Origin: Bacteroidales bacterium
Lineage (GTDB): Bacteria > Bacteroidota > Bacteroidia > Bacteroidales > WCHB1-69
Reading direction: 5' to 3'
Length of the DNA: 24,354 nt
Assembly: GCA_017964755.1 (NCBI GenBank)
Contig: JAGCRI010000184.1
Span: 1-24,354, forward strand
This document shows, one piece after another, positions 6,590 to 14,460 of this stretch (position 1 is the stretch's first letter; every line of letters begins with the position of its first letter). The notes below the pieces were generated by a model. It saw only the letters and a program-made list of their open reading frames with translations, searched no databases and was not told the DNA's origin. The translations under genes were made by a program, and so were the position numbers.

Positions 6590-9199
6590 TTATTTGTCAT
6601 TTTCCTTGTTGAAGAATGCGAATTTCCCGTCTTCAAGGCTGTCTATCATGATTGTTTCTGAAGAATTGAGCGAGCCTTCGAGAATGATTTTTGAGAGTTC
6701 GTTCAAGATGTGCTTCTGAATGACACGTTTCAGCGGCCGTGCTCCGTAGATCGGGTCGTAGCCCATTTCAGCGAGCAAATCAAGTGCATATTTCGTGAAC
6801 TCAACATGAATCTTCTGTTCGGCCAAAAGTTCATTCAACTTATTGATTTGCAGTTTTATAATTCCTTTTATGTCTTTCCTTGAAAGCGGCTGGAACATCA
6901 CTATCTCGTCAATACGGTTGACAAATTCCGGCTTCAAGGTCTTTTTCAAAAGGTCAATCACTTCGGCTTTTGTGCGCTCAAAAATCTCCTCGTCAGAGTA
7001 GTTGCTTCGGTCGGAGTAGTTGTCTTGAATGATATTGGACCCCATATTTGAAGTCATTATTATAATAGTGTTCCTGAAATCGGCTGTACGTCCTTTGTTG
7101 TCGGTAAGCCGCCCGTCATCAAGCACTTGCAGAAGAATGTTGAATACGTCAGGGTGCGCTTTTTCAATTTCGTCGAAAAGGATCACGCTGTAAGGTTTGC
7201 GTCTCACTTTTTCGGTCAGCTGGCCGCCTTCGTCGTAGCCGACATATCCTGGAGGCGAGCCGATGAGCCGCGAAACGGAATGGCTTTCCTGAAATTCGCT
7301 CATATCGAAACGCACCATCGCATCCTCGGTGTTGAACAGATATTCCGCCAAGGCCTTTGCAAGTTCGGTTTTACCGACTCCGGTCGTTCCCATGAAGATA
7401 AACGAGCCAATCGGGCGGCGGCTGTCCTGAAGCCCTGCGCGGCTGCGGCGTATGGCATCGGCAATTGCAGTGATTGCCTCGTCCTGACCCACAACGCGCT
7501 TGTGCAGTTCCTCTTCAAGATGGAGCAGTTTCGCACGTTCGCTCTGCATCATTTTGCTCACTGGGATGCCTGTCCAGCGCGCCACCACCTCGGCGATGTC
7601 GTCCGCACCGACCTCCTCGTCAATGATTGCACCTGCTTTTTGAATATCAGAGAGTTCGCCTTGCAGTTTTGCAATTTCGCTTTCGGCATTTTTGATGATA
7701 CCATAGCGCAGTTCAGCCACACGTCCGTAATTGCCGTTTCTCTCCTCCTGTGCCGCCTCAAGTTTGTATTGCTCAATCTGCTTTTTCTTCTCCTGAATAC
7801 TGTTTATGACATCTTTCTCGTTACGCCATTTTGTTGAAATTTCATTGCGTTTTTCCTGAAGTTCTGCAATGGTTTTGTTCAGCTGCTCAAGTTTTTCCGG
7901 CGTATTCTCACGTTTGATGGCTTCGCGCTCAATCTCCAACTGCCTGATTTTCCGTTCAATCTCGTCAAGTTCGTCAGGCACAGAGTTTATTTCGAGTTTC
8001 AGTTTTGCGGCGGCCTCGTCAATCAGGTCGATGGCCTTGTCGGGGAGGAAACGTTCGGAGATGTAACGCTGCGACAGTTCCACCGCCGCAATTATGGCTT
8101 CGTCGAGAATCCTTACCTGATGGTGTGTTTCGTAGCGTTCTTTCAGACCACGGAGTATGGAGATGGCGTCTGCGGTGTCAGGCTCGTCAATCATCACGGG
8201 CTGGAAACGGCGTTCGAGAGCCTTGTCTTTCTCAAAATATTTCTGATACTCGTTGAGAGTTGTGGCACCTATTGCGCGCAGTTCGCCGCGGGCGAGTGCC
8301 GGTTTCAGAATGTTGGCGGCGTCCATGGCACCTTCGCCGGAGCCGCCCGCCCCGACCAAAGTGTGGATTTCGTCAATGAAAAGGATTATCTCACCGTTTG
8401 AGCTCACCACTTCTTTTATCACACTTTTCAGACGTTCCTCAAACTCGCCTTTGTACTTCGCACCGGCGATAAGTGCGCCCATATCAAGCGAATAGAGCTG
8501 TTTGCTCTTCAGGTTTTCCGGAATATCGCCCTCTACAAGACGATGTGCAAGTCCTTCAGCGATAGCAGTTTTACCGACACCCGGTTCGCCAATCAGAATC
8601 GGGTTGTTTTTGGTACGCCGCGACAGAATCTGCAGCACCCTTCTTATCTCGTCGTCACGTCCGATAACGGGGTCGAGTTTGCCTTTGCGGGCGGCCTCGT
8701 TAAGATTTGTGGCGTACTTGTTAAGTGCGTTGTAGGTCTCTTCGCTCGATGCGCTTGAGGCGGTGTTCCCTTTTCGCAGTTCAGTGATGGCGGATTTCAG
8801 TCCCTTTTCGGTTACGCCGGCATCTTTCATTATCTGCGAAGTCCTGTCGTTGGCGGCGAAAATGCCGTAAACAAGGTGCTCCAACGCCACAAATTCGTCC
8901 CCCATCTCGTTGCCGAAAATGATAGCCGACTGCAGCGCCTTCTGCGCACCGCTCGACAAATATATGTCGCCGCCTTCAACCTGCGGTATGGTATTAATTT
9001 GACGGTCAATGACTTGTTGTATCGTTTTTGGATTAACACCCTGTTTTTTCAACAAAAATGGGACAACGTCATTGTCTGTATCTAAAATTGATTTTAAAAT
9101 GTGCAATGTGTCAATCTGCTGCTGATGATTCTTTACAGCTATCATCTGAGCATTTGCAATTGCCTCTTGTGCTTTGATTGTTAAATTGTTAAGGTTCAT
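6590..9199 (-). CDS. clpB: ATP-dependent disaggregase ClpB
   Basis: The 869-residue protein has the normal ClpB length. It is a hexameric AAA+ unfoldase that rescues aggregated proteins together with DnaK. It shows an N-terminal Clp_N double repeat (about 1-150) and a first AAA domain with Walker A GEPGVGKT at 204-211 and FIDEIHTLVGAG. A long coiled-coil middle domain (about 400-530) distinguishes ClpB from ClpA and ClpC. The second AAA domain has GTTGVGKT near 605 and LFDEIEKAHPDVF, followed by the C-terminal D2-small domain. The start MNLNNLTIKAQEAI is the standard N-terminus. A 119-base gap separates it from lptB and contains a perfect inverted repeat that could be an operator, consistent with separate stress control. 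Confidence 0.97.
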   Translation of the reverse strand: MNLNNLTIKAQEAIANAQMIAVKNHQQQIDTLHILKSILDTDNDVVPFLLKKQGVNPKTIQQVIDRQINTIPQVEGGDIYLSSGAQKALQSAIIFGNEMGDEFVALEHLVYGIFAANDRTSQIMKDAGVTEKGLKSAITELRKGNTASSASSEETYNALNKYATNLNEAARKGKLDPVIGRDDEIRRVLQILSRRTKNNPILIGEPGVGKTAIAEGLAHRLVEGDIPENLKSKQLYSLDMGALIAGAKYKGEFEERLKSVIKEVVSSNGEIILFIDEIHTLVGAGGSGEGAMDAANILKPALARGELRAIGATTLNEYQKYFEKDKALERRFQPVMIDEPDTADAISILRGLKERYETHHQVRILDEAIIAAVELSQRYISERFLPDKAIDLIDEAAAKLKLEINSVPDELDEIERKIRQLEIEREAIKRENTPEKLEQLNKTIAELQEKRNEISTKWRNEKDVINSIQEKKKQIEQYKLEAAQEERNGNYGRVAELRYGIIKNAESEIAKLQGELSDIQKAGAIIDEEVGADDIAEVVARWTGIPVSKMMQSERAKLLHLEEELHKRVVGQDEAITAIADAIRRSRAGLQDSRRPIGSFIFMGTTGVGKTELAKALAEYLFNTEDAMVRFDMSEFQESHSVSRLIGSPPGYVGYDEGGQLTEKVRRKPYSVILFDEIEKAHPDVFNILLQVLDDGRLTDNKGRTADFRNTIIIMTSNMGSNIIQDNYSDRSNYSDEEIFERTKAEVIDLLKKTLKPEFVNRIDEIVMFQPLSRKDIKGIIKLQINKLNELLAEQKIHVEFTKYALDLLAEMGYDPIYGARPLKRVIQKHILNELSKIILEGSLNSSETIMIDSLEDGKFAFFNKENDK

Positions 9200-9250
9200 T
9201 TTTGTTTTCTGTTTAACTGTTTTTATTATTAAATTTTTTATGACAGAAAA

Positions 9251-9276
9251 CGTAATGCAACAACTTTGCCAAAGTT
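9251..9276 (-). promoter_or_regulatory. Candidate clpB promoter region with perfect inverted repeat
   Basis: AACTTTG-C-CAAAGTT at 9262-9276 is a perfect 7+1+7 inverted repeat about 63-77 bases upstream of the clpB ATG. Reading toward clpB it lies 7 bases before TACGTTTT, which is one base off the -7 consensus TAnnTTTG. It would therefore cover the -33 region, a typical operator position. It is not the CIRCE sequence (TTAGCACTC-N9-GAGTGCTAA). The promoter assignment is tentative. Confidence 0.4.
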
Positions 9277-9318
9277 TGAAAAGAGAGATAAGAAATTATG
9301 AATTTATAAATTCAGATA

Positions 9319-10056
9319 CTATTTTCGCAGCTCGAAATTCTTTCCGAGATATACTTTTTTGACGTGTTCGTCTGCTGCAAGTTCCTCAGCAGTACCTGAT
9401 TTCAGGAGGCGGCCTTCAAACAGCAGATAGGCGCGGTCGGTGATGGAGAGTGTCTCATGCACGTTGTGGTCGGTGATAAGTATGCCGATGTCCTTGTCTT
9501 TCAGTTTTGCCACAATGCCTTGGATATCCTCCACTGCAATTGGGTCAACGCCGGCGAAAGGTTCGTCCAAAAGTATGAACTTCGGATTTGAGGCAAGGCA
9601 GCGCGCTATTTCGGTTCTTCGCCGCTCCCCGCCCGACAGGTTGTTCCCGTTGTTGCGTCTCACTTTCTGCAAGCTGAACTCCTCAATGAGGCTCTCCATC
9701 TTCTCGATTTGCTCTTTTTTGCTGAGGTCGGTAAACTGAAGAATAGAGAGGATATTCTCCTCTACAGTCATGTGGCGGAATACTGAGGCTTCTTGAGGCA
9801 GGTATGAGATTCCCATCTTCGCCCGCTTGTACATCGGGTATGTCGTTATGTCTGTGTCATTCAGATATATATGTCCGGCATTCGGGCGTATGAGGCCGAC
9901 AATCATGTAGAATGAGGTCGTTTTTCCTGCTCCGTTAGGACCGAGCAGCCCTACAATTTCGCCCTGCTGCACCTCGAATGAGGCGTTGTTGACGACTGTT
10001 CGTGACTTGTATTTTTTTACTAATCCTTCTGTCCTGATGGTGAACTTTCCTTCCAT
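9319..10056 (-). CDS. lptB: Lipopolysaccharide export ATPase LptB
   Basis: This 245-residue ABC ATPase energises extraction of LPS from the inner membrane with LptF, LptG and LptC. Walker A GPNGAGKT is at 39-46, the Q-loop region YLPQEASVF at about 85-93, the signature LSGGERRR at 140-147 and Walker B ILLDEPFAGVDP at 161-172. The sequence PQEASVFR and the FAGVDPIAV stretch are characteristic of LptB rather than other ABC ATPases. The gene begins 3 bases after the SRPBCC gene and is the third function in a run dnaX, SRPBCC, lptB. No lptF, lptG or lptC lies in the window. Confidence 0.95.
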   Translation of the reverse strand: MEGKFTIRTEGLVKKYKSRTVVNNASFEVQQGEIVGLLGPNGAGKTTSFYMIVGLIRPNAGHIYLNDTDITTYPMYKRAKMGISYLPQEASVFRHMTVEENILSILQFTDLSKKEQIEKMESLIEEFSLQKVRRNNGNNLSGGERRRTEIARCLASNPKFILLDEPFAGVDPIAVEDIQGIVAKLKDKDIGILITDHNVHETLSITDRAYLLFEGRLLKSGTAEELAADEHVKKVYLGKNFELRK

Positions 10057-10059
10057 AAA

Positions 10060-10461
10060 TCAGTTGTTTTCAATGGCTTGCGGAATTTTTTCGGCTATCA
10101 TGTCAACAGCGTTCTGTAAAGGCTTTTTTACCATTGCTGACAGAAATGCCGGAATTCCAACGTCTATTTCAACTTCTATATTGTTAGTGTTATTTTCATT
10201 AATGATGTGAAAAATGAGGTTTATAGGGATGTTTTTGTCATTTGTTGCCTGATATGACACTTTTGTGAACTCTCTCTTTTCCACGATTGAAAGTGTGAGG
10301 GTGGTGAGCCCTGGAATGGTGAATTTGCAGCTTTCGGCTGTAACTTCCACATCCTTCATCTCTTGTGGTAGGAACTTCTCGAAATTCCTGCAGTCGGAAA
10401 TAGAAGTGTATATTTTTTCTTCGCTTGCGTTTACAATATGTCTTTGGGAAATTACATTCAT
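10060..10461 (-). CDS. SRPBCC/START-like small protein
   Basis: The protein has 133 residues, the usual size of a one-domain SRPBCC (polyketide cyclase or START-like) fold. The N-terminal pattern QRHIVNASEEKIYTSISDCRNFEKFLP is typical of this fold, followed by beta strands and a long C-terminal helix (VKKPLQNAVDMIAEKIPQAI). These proteins enclose a hydrophobic cavity; the ligand here is unknown. Its ATG overlaps the stop of the upstream dnaX tail frame by one base (TGATG), a translational-coupling arrangement. lptB begins 3 bases after it. The coupling implies that the tail frame is translated, which bears on the dnaX frameshift question. Confidence 0.75.
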   Translation of the reverse strand: MNVISQRHIVNASEEKIYTSISDCRNFEKFLPQEMKDVEVTAESCKFTIPGLTTLTLSIVEKREFTKVSYQATNDKNIPINLIFHIINENNTNNIEVEIDVGIPAFLSAMVKKPLQNAVDMIAEKIPQAIENN

Positions 10462-11327
10462 CAGTCTTTTATTTTTAAGTTTAAAATGTTCAAAAATTCG
10501 GAAAATTCAGCGTTTTCTTCCTTGAAATGGTTCAGTTTGTCGGTGTTGTCGTAAATCATTTTAGGAGCTTCCAAAGTCTCGTCAGTTTCAACAATAATGT
10601 CTTCAATTTTTTCGTCAACGTTGTTTCGCCAGTATGCGAGCGCTTCCCGTTTCTTTGAGTTGAAATGCTCCTCCTGTATTGCGCCTTTTACCTTGACATA
10701 TATAATATTGTTTTTTATTGTTGGCGGATTGTTCTTGAGAGGGTAAAGGATAGTGCGTATTTTGGCGAAGACGTTTTCCAACATGTTGTTCCAGTTCAAT
10801 GTCAGCGGATCCGTAATTTCTTCTGCTTGCTTTTTCTTGGCATTTGCTACACCTAACTTTGAATCTTGTTCTGCAATGAGCTGTTTTTCAGCCTCTTGCT
10901 TGTCTTCTTCGTCAAGATATTCTTCTGTTGCGTATAAGTTATCTGTTTCACTCTCGTTTTCCAATTCTTCAAGTTCCCTTTTGGCTTCAATTTCGAGTTC
11001 TTCGGGTGTCAGCTCTTTTTTCGGTTCAGGAGCTGCGACCTGAATTGTGTTTTTAGTTTTTGCTGTGTCTGAATTTTGATTGGTGGAAGGTTGTACTTCT
11101 TCTTTTTTCTCTTCTTTGTTTGGTAGAGGAGTAGAGACAGGTTCGGGCTGCTTTTGCTGTACAGGTGCCGGCGAAGTCACGGGGTCAGCAATTACATCCC
11201 CTATAGGAAGTGTCTTTTTTACAGTAATGTTATTCGGTATGCTGAATGTTGCAGTGCCTTGTTGTGGTGTTGTTGTCGTGACCGTTGCGTTTTGCCTTGA
11301 AACGGGCTTGTCACTATTTCCGTCAGC
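10461..11327 (-). CDS. dnaX: Tau-type C-terminal region of DnaX in the +1 frame
   Basis: This frame is open from 11372 to the stop at 10461-10463. It lacks a usable ATG in its first 160 codons; GTG at 11180 is the only alternative start seen nearby. Entered at the frameshift site it adds 288 residues to DnaX. It opens with a Thr/Pro/Gln- and Lys/Glu-rich linker and continues with an acidic charged stretch. The C-terminal domain has WNNMLENVFAKIRTILYPLKN, VKVKGAIQEEHF and YDNTDKLNHFKEENAEF, which resembles the C-terminal domain of full-length Bacteroidota DnaX. Its absence of an independent start, its direct position after dnaX and its coupling to the next gene argue that it is the tau extension, not a separate gene. 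It could alternatively be a dnaX tail separated by a real or artefactual indel. Confidence 0.75.
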   Translation of the reverse strand, partial: ADGNSDKPVSRQNATVTTTTPQQGTATFSIPNNITVKKTLPIGDVIADPVTSPAPVQQKQPEPVSTPLPNKEEKKEEVQPSTNQNSDTAKTKNTIQVAAPEPKKELTPEELEIEAKRELEELENESETDNLYATEEYLDEEDKQEAEKQLIAEQDSKLGVANAKKKQAEEITDPLTLNWNNMLENVFAKIRTILYPLKNNPPTIKNNIIYVKVKGAIQEEHFNSKKREALAYWRNNVDEKIEDIIVETDETLEAPKMIYDNTDKLNHFKEENAEFSEFLNILNLKIKD

Positions 11328-11340
11328 GCCCCTCCCGTGA
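11278..11340 (-). other. dnaX: Candidate +1 frameshift site (or indel) in dnaX
   Basis: On the minus strand the zero frame reads TCA CGG GAG GGG CGC TGA C. A G-rich SD-like GGGAGGGG (11336-11329) directly precedes the UGA stop (11325-11323), which is in the weak context UGA-C. Slippage of GGG to GGC would give GCT GAC GGA in the tail frame. Starting 8 bases after the stop, GTGAC (11314-11310) and GTCAC (11282-11278) can pair around an inner CGTTT/AAACG stem. Deleting one base from the four-G run (11329-11332) would also join the frames, so an indel is the competing explanation. Confidence 0.5.
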
Positions 11341-12450
11341 TTGCCTAGAGCGCTTGTAAACGTAATTGGCGTTCATCTGCATCAGGCATATCTCCACAGA
11401 AAGCCTTTTGTTGTTGGAGGCCTTGTAGTTGAAATCGCAGTTGTTTGACAATTCCAATGACCTTAGTAACAATAACTTGTCAATGTTTTTTGCTTGTGCG
11501 ATGAATTTTTGTTTGACGCTGTCTGAAACCTCCATCAAGCTGACAGTGGCAGGATTCTGAGCCATTAGCAGATTGCGGAAATGTCCAGCTAAACCTGAGA
11601 TAAAGTGTTGTCCGTCAAAACCTTTTGCCAAAATGTCCTCCAAAAGGAGAAGCGGTGCGGTGGAGTCTTCGCTGAACAGATAGTCTGTCATTTTGAAGTA
11701 GTTGTCCACATCAAGGACGTTGAGGTTTTTTATGGCATCCTGATATGTGATGTTTTTCCCCGAAAAACTTACAAGCTGGTCGAAGATTGAGAGTGCGTCA
11801 CGAAGTGCTCCGTCTGCTTTGGCTGCCACCACGCGCAACGCCTCGTCCTCAACCGTGATGTTTTCGCTCTGTGCGACAAATTTGAGGTGTTTGGCTATGT
11901 CGTTATCTGTAATTCTCTTGAAATCATATACTTGGCAGCGGGAAAGAATAGTCGGGATGATTTTGTGTTTTTCAGTCGTGGCCAAAATGAACTTTGCATA
12001 CGCCGGCGGTTCTTCCAAAGTTTTCAGGAAAGCATTGAAAGCCTGCGAAGAGAGCATGTGAACCTCGTCTATGATATAGACTTTGAACTTTGCGCCCTGC
12101 GGAGCTATGCGCACCTGCTCGTTTAGGGAGCGGATGTCTTCAACGGAATTGTTTGATGCGGCGTCCAACTCATATACGTTGAACGAAGCGGAGGCGTTGA
12201 ACGACTTGCACGAATCGCACTCGTTGCATGGCTCGAAATCAGCTGTCAAGTGCTCGCAGTTGAGGGCTTTGGCGAAAATACGTGCGCAGGTTGTCTTGCC
12301 CACACCTCGCGGTCCGCAGAAAAGAAACGCCTGCGCCACTTGTTGTGTCTTGATAGCGTTTTTCAGCGTAGCTGTTATAGAATCCTGCCCAACAACAGAC
12401 TTAAATGTAGAAGGGCGGTACTTTCTCGCAGAAACTATAAAGTTGTCCAT
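11323..12450 (-). CDS. dnaX: DNA polymerase III subunit gamma (DnaX, zero-frame product)
   Basis: The zero frame encodes 375 residues. It contains the AAA+ clamp-loader domains: Walker A GPRGVGKT at 46-53, zinc-binding Cys at 65, 75, 78 and 81, Walker B IIDEVH at 126-131 and the SRC arginine-finger motif at 170-172. The helical collar domain III runs to about residue 360. It loads the sliding clamp onto primed DNA. Bacteroidota DnaX is usually around 600 residues or more, so this product lacks the linker and tau-specific C-terminus, which are found in the +1 frame directly downstream. The product resembles the gamma form made by other bacteria through recoding. The start MDNFIVSARKYRP is canonical and lies 15 bases after the mutA stop, so the gene is probably co-transcribed with mutA. 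Confidence 0.93.
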   Translation of the reverse strand: MDNFIVSARKYRPSTFKSVVGQDSITATLKNAIKTQQVAQAFLFCGPRGVGKTTCARIFAKALNCEHLTADFEPCNECDSCKSFNASASFNVYELDAASNNSVEDIRSLNEQVRIAPQGAKFKVYIIDEVHMLSSQAFNAFLKTLEEPPAYAKFILATTEKHKIIPTILSRCQVYDFKRITDNDIAKHLKFVAQSENITVEDEALRVVAAKADGALRDALSIFDQLVSFSGKNITYQDAIKNLNVLDVDNYFKMTDYLFSEDSTAPLLLLEDILAKGFDGQHFISGLAGHFRNLLMAQNPATVSLMEVSDSVKQKFIAQAKNIDKLLLLRSLELSNNCDFNYKASNNKRLSVEICLMQMNANYVYKRSRQSREGR

Positions 12451-12465
12451 TGTATATGATGACTT

Positions 12466-14322
12466 TTACTTTAACAGAATGGAATTATATCTTTTAAGAG
12501 TGTCAAGGACATTGCATTTGACATGGATGAAATCATCTGCACCAGCCTCTTTGAGGGCTTCGGCACAGACAGGATTTCCCGCTATGATGAACACCGCTTT
12601 GGGATATTTCTCTTTGCAAAGTTTTGCGCCTTCAACGCCAAGTGTTTCATACTCTTCGTCAGAACTGCAAATTGCTATGATGTCCGCCTCGGCTTTCATG
12701 GCAGCCTGCAAGCCGTCATCAACGGTGGCGAAACCGGAATTGTCGAGAATTTCGTAACCGGCGCAGCCGAAGAAGTTGGTGATGAAACCCGCACGTGCCT
12801 GGCGCATCGCAAGGTTACCGACTTTCAGCAGAAATACTTTTGGACGATGGTGCTCTTTTGCGTAACGTTCTGTTGCCAAGCGTATTTCCTCGAAAGCCAT
12901 CGCACCGCGGTAACTCTTCAGGCGGCAGTCGCAGTGGCACTCTTCACCTTTATCCTCAATCTTGTCAGCCATTGTCTCATTGATATTCGGGAACTGGTTG
13001 GTGCCGAGAAGAATATATTTTCTTGTGGCAATATCCATGTCGCGTTTCTGACAGCTTTTTTCAATTTCGGCTATGATTGTGCCGTTTTCGATAGCGGTCA
13101 GCATTCCTCCGTTGGCTTCAATTTCGCGGAACTGTTTCCAAGTCTGTTCGGCTATGGAATTTGTCAGATTTTCAATGTAATACGAGCCGGCGGCTGGGTC
13201 AACAACCTTGTCAAAATAGGCTTCTTCTTTAAGTATGATTTGTGCGTTTCGGCTGATACGGCGTGAGAAATCGTCATCTTTCTTGTATGCTATGTCGAAG
13301 GGCTGGAGCGAAATTCCGTCCGCGCCGCCGATTGCCGCCGCCATACCTTCGGTGGTGCTGCGGAGCATATTCACATACGGGTCATAAAGAGTCTTGTTCC
13401 AAGATGAAGCTATTGAGTTGATTGACAGTTTGTAAGCACATTCACATTTAGGATTGTAAGCGTTAATCATCGTTGACCAAAGCAGGCGTATCGCGCGAAG
13501 TTTTGCGATTTCCATAAAATAGTTGCTTCCGACAGAGAGTGACATTTCAATCTTGCGCGCAGCCTTTTCGGGCGCGAGACCTTTATCTGTCAGATATGTC
13601 ATATATTCGGCTGCAATTGCCAATGCGTAAGAAAGTTCCTGAACGATGCCCGCACCTGCGTTGTGGATGTCTATGCCTTTGATATTCAGAACTTTGAATT
13701 TCGGCATATCGTCAGTGAGGGTTATCATTTCAGCGGCAGCGGCAAACGCCTCCTCTTGAGAGGTGCGGAAACTTCCTCTTTTCAAATAGCATGTAATCGG
13801 GTCGTAGGAAATACCGCCATACACTTTTTCTTTTTCAAATCCCTGTTTTTCAACATATTGGATAAAGTTCTTAACCAACGCAAGCGGTTCTTTTGTATGG
13901 TTGAACCTCACTCCGTTTTTGTTGAGGTCGATGCCTGCAAGCAGTTTTTCAATATCTTCGTAGCTATTGACATTTTTCGCGGAAAAAGCGACGAGGGTTG
14001 CGCCTTTCTTCAAGGATTCACGCGCAATTTCATTCGCCTTAGCCAAATCATTCTCTTTTACCTCCTGAATAATCTCCCATGAATTATTGACACTCTTATG
14101 TCCGCGCGTGTACGGGAATGTGTCAGGAAGCGTGTTTAGATAGTCTATTCCTTTAAGGTCTTCGGCACGGTAATACGGCCTCACATTGAAACCTTCGTCT
14201 GTGCGCCATATAAGCTTTCTCTCATAGTCAGCGCCTTTTAAATCCTTTACAATAACCTCTTCCCATGCTTCGGTTGAAACGGGAGGAAATTCGGTGAATA
14301 GCTTTTCGTTATCTTTATCCAT
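12466..14322 (-). CDS. mutA: Methylmalonyl-CoA mutase small (beta) subunit
   Basis: This 618-residue protein is the usual size of MutA. It is the non-catalytic partner of MutB in the B12-dependent interconversion of succinyl-CoA and methylmalonyl-CoA, the entry to propionate formation in many Bacteroidales. It has the family N-terminus (EFPPVSTEAWEEVIVKDLKG, then YRAEDL), a TIM-barrel region with GGADGISLQPFD at about 332-343, and a C-terminal flavodoxin-like domain. That domain reads LLKVGNLAMRQARAGF where catalytic subunits have DxHxxG. The missing cobalamin-binding His is normal for the small subunit. mutB, usually the next gene, is absent: dnaX begins 15 bases after the stop. A promoter precedes it at 14354-14361. 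Confidence 0.93.
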   Translation of the reverse strand: MDKDNEKLFTEFPPVSTEAWEEVIVKDLKGADYERKLIWRTDEGFNVRPYYRAEDLKGIDYLNTLPDTFPYTRGHKSVNNSWEIIQEVKENDLAKANEIARESLKKGATLVAFSAKNVNSYEDIEKLLAGIDLNKNGVRFNHTKEPLALVKNFIQYVEKQGFEKEKVYGGISYDPITCYLKRGSFRTSQEEAFAAAAEMITLTDDMPKFKVLNIKGIDIHNAGAGIVQELSYALAIAAEYMTYLTDKGLAPEKAARKIEMSLSVGSNYFMEIAKLRAIRLLWSTMINAYNPKCECAYKLSINSIASSWNKTLYDPYVNMLRSTTEGMAAAIGGADGISLQPFDIAYKKDDDFSRRISRNAQIILKEEAYFDKVVDPAAGSYYIENLTNSIAEQTWKQFREIEANGGMLTAIENGTIIAEIEKSCQKRDMDIATRKYILLGTNQFPNINETMADKIEDKGEECHCDCRLKSYRGAMAFEEIRLATERYAKEHHRPKVFLLKVGNLAMRQARAGFITNFFGCAGYEILDNSGFATVDDGLQAAMKAEADIIAICSSDEEYETLGVEGAKLCKEKYPKAVFIIAGNPVCAEALKEAGADDFIHVKCNVLDTLKRYNSILLK

Positions 14323-14353
14323 ATCAGTTTTTTATTTTTCGAAAATATTTTCG

Positions 14354-14361
14354 CAAAAATA
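14354..14361 (-). promoter_or_regulatory. -7 box of the mutA promoter
   Basis: TATTTTTG on the minus strand matches TAnnTTTG. The predicted start near 14347 gives a leader of about 25 bases before the mutA ATG. It would drive mutA, dnaX, the SRPBCC gene and lptB as one unit. Confidence 0.55.
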
Positions 14362-14444
14362 ATGAAAATTTGCTTGCGAAGAATCTGCTTTTCCATTTTT
14401 CAGAACTGTTTTTTTTATAAAAAGAAACTTTCAATAATTAATTG

Positions 14445-14452
14445 TATATTTG
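14445..14452 (+). promoter_or_regulatory. -7 box of the YiiX-like lipoprotein promoter
   Basis: TATATTTG matches TAnnTTTG. Only 8 bases separate it from the ATG at 14461, so the transcription start would lie at or within a few bases of the start codon. The mRNA would be leaderless or nearly so. The longer open frame back to 14362 would lie upstream of the transcript. Confidence 0.55.
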
Positions 14453-14460
14453 CAGATTAT

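Noticed and set aside
7127..7837. 236-codon plus-strand open frame inside clpB
   Set aside because: Shadow of clpB on the opposite strand; His/Phe-rich composition typical of a reverse frame.
9300..9313. Palindrome GAATTTATAAATTC just after lptB
   Set aside because: Perfect but AT-only, with no T tract; too weak to call a terminator or operator.
12083..13266. Two long plus-strand frames over dnaX and mutA
   Set aside because: Antisense to well-identified genes, with no start context or domains.
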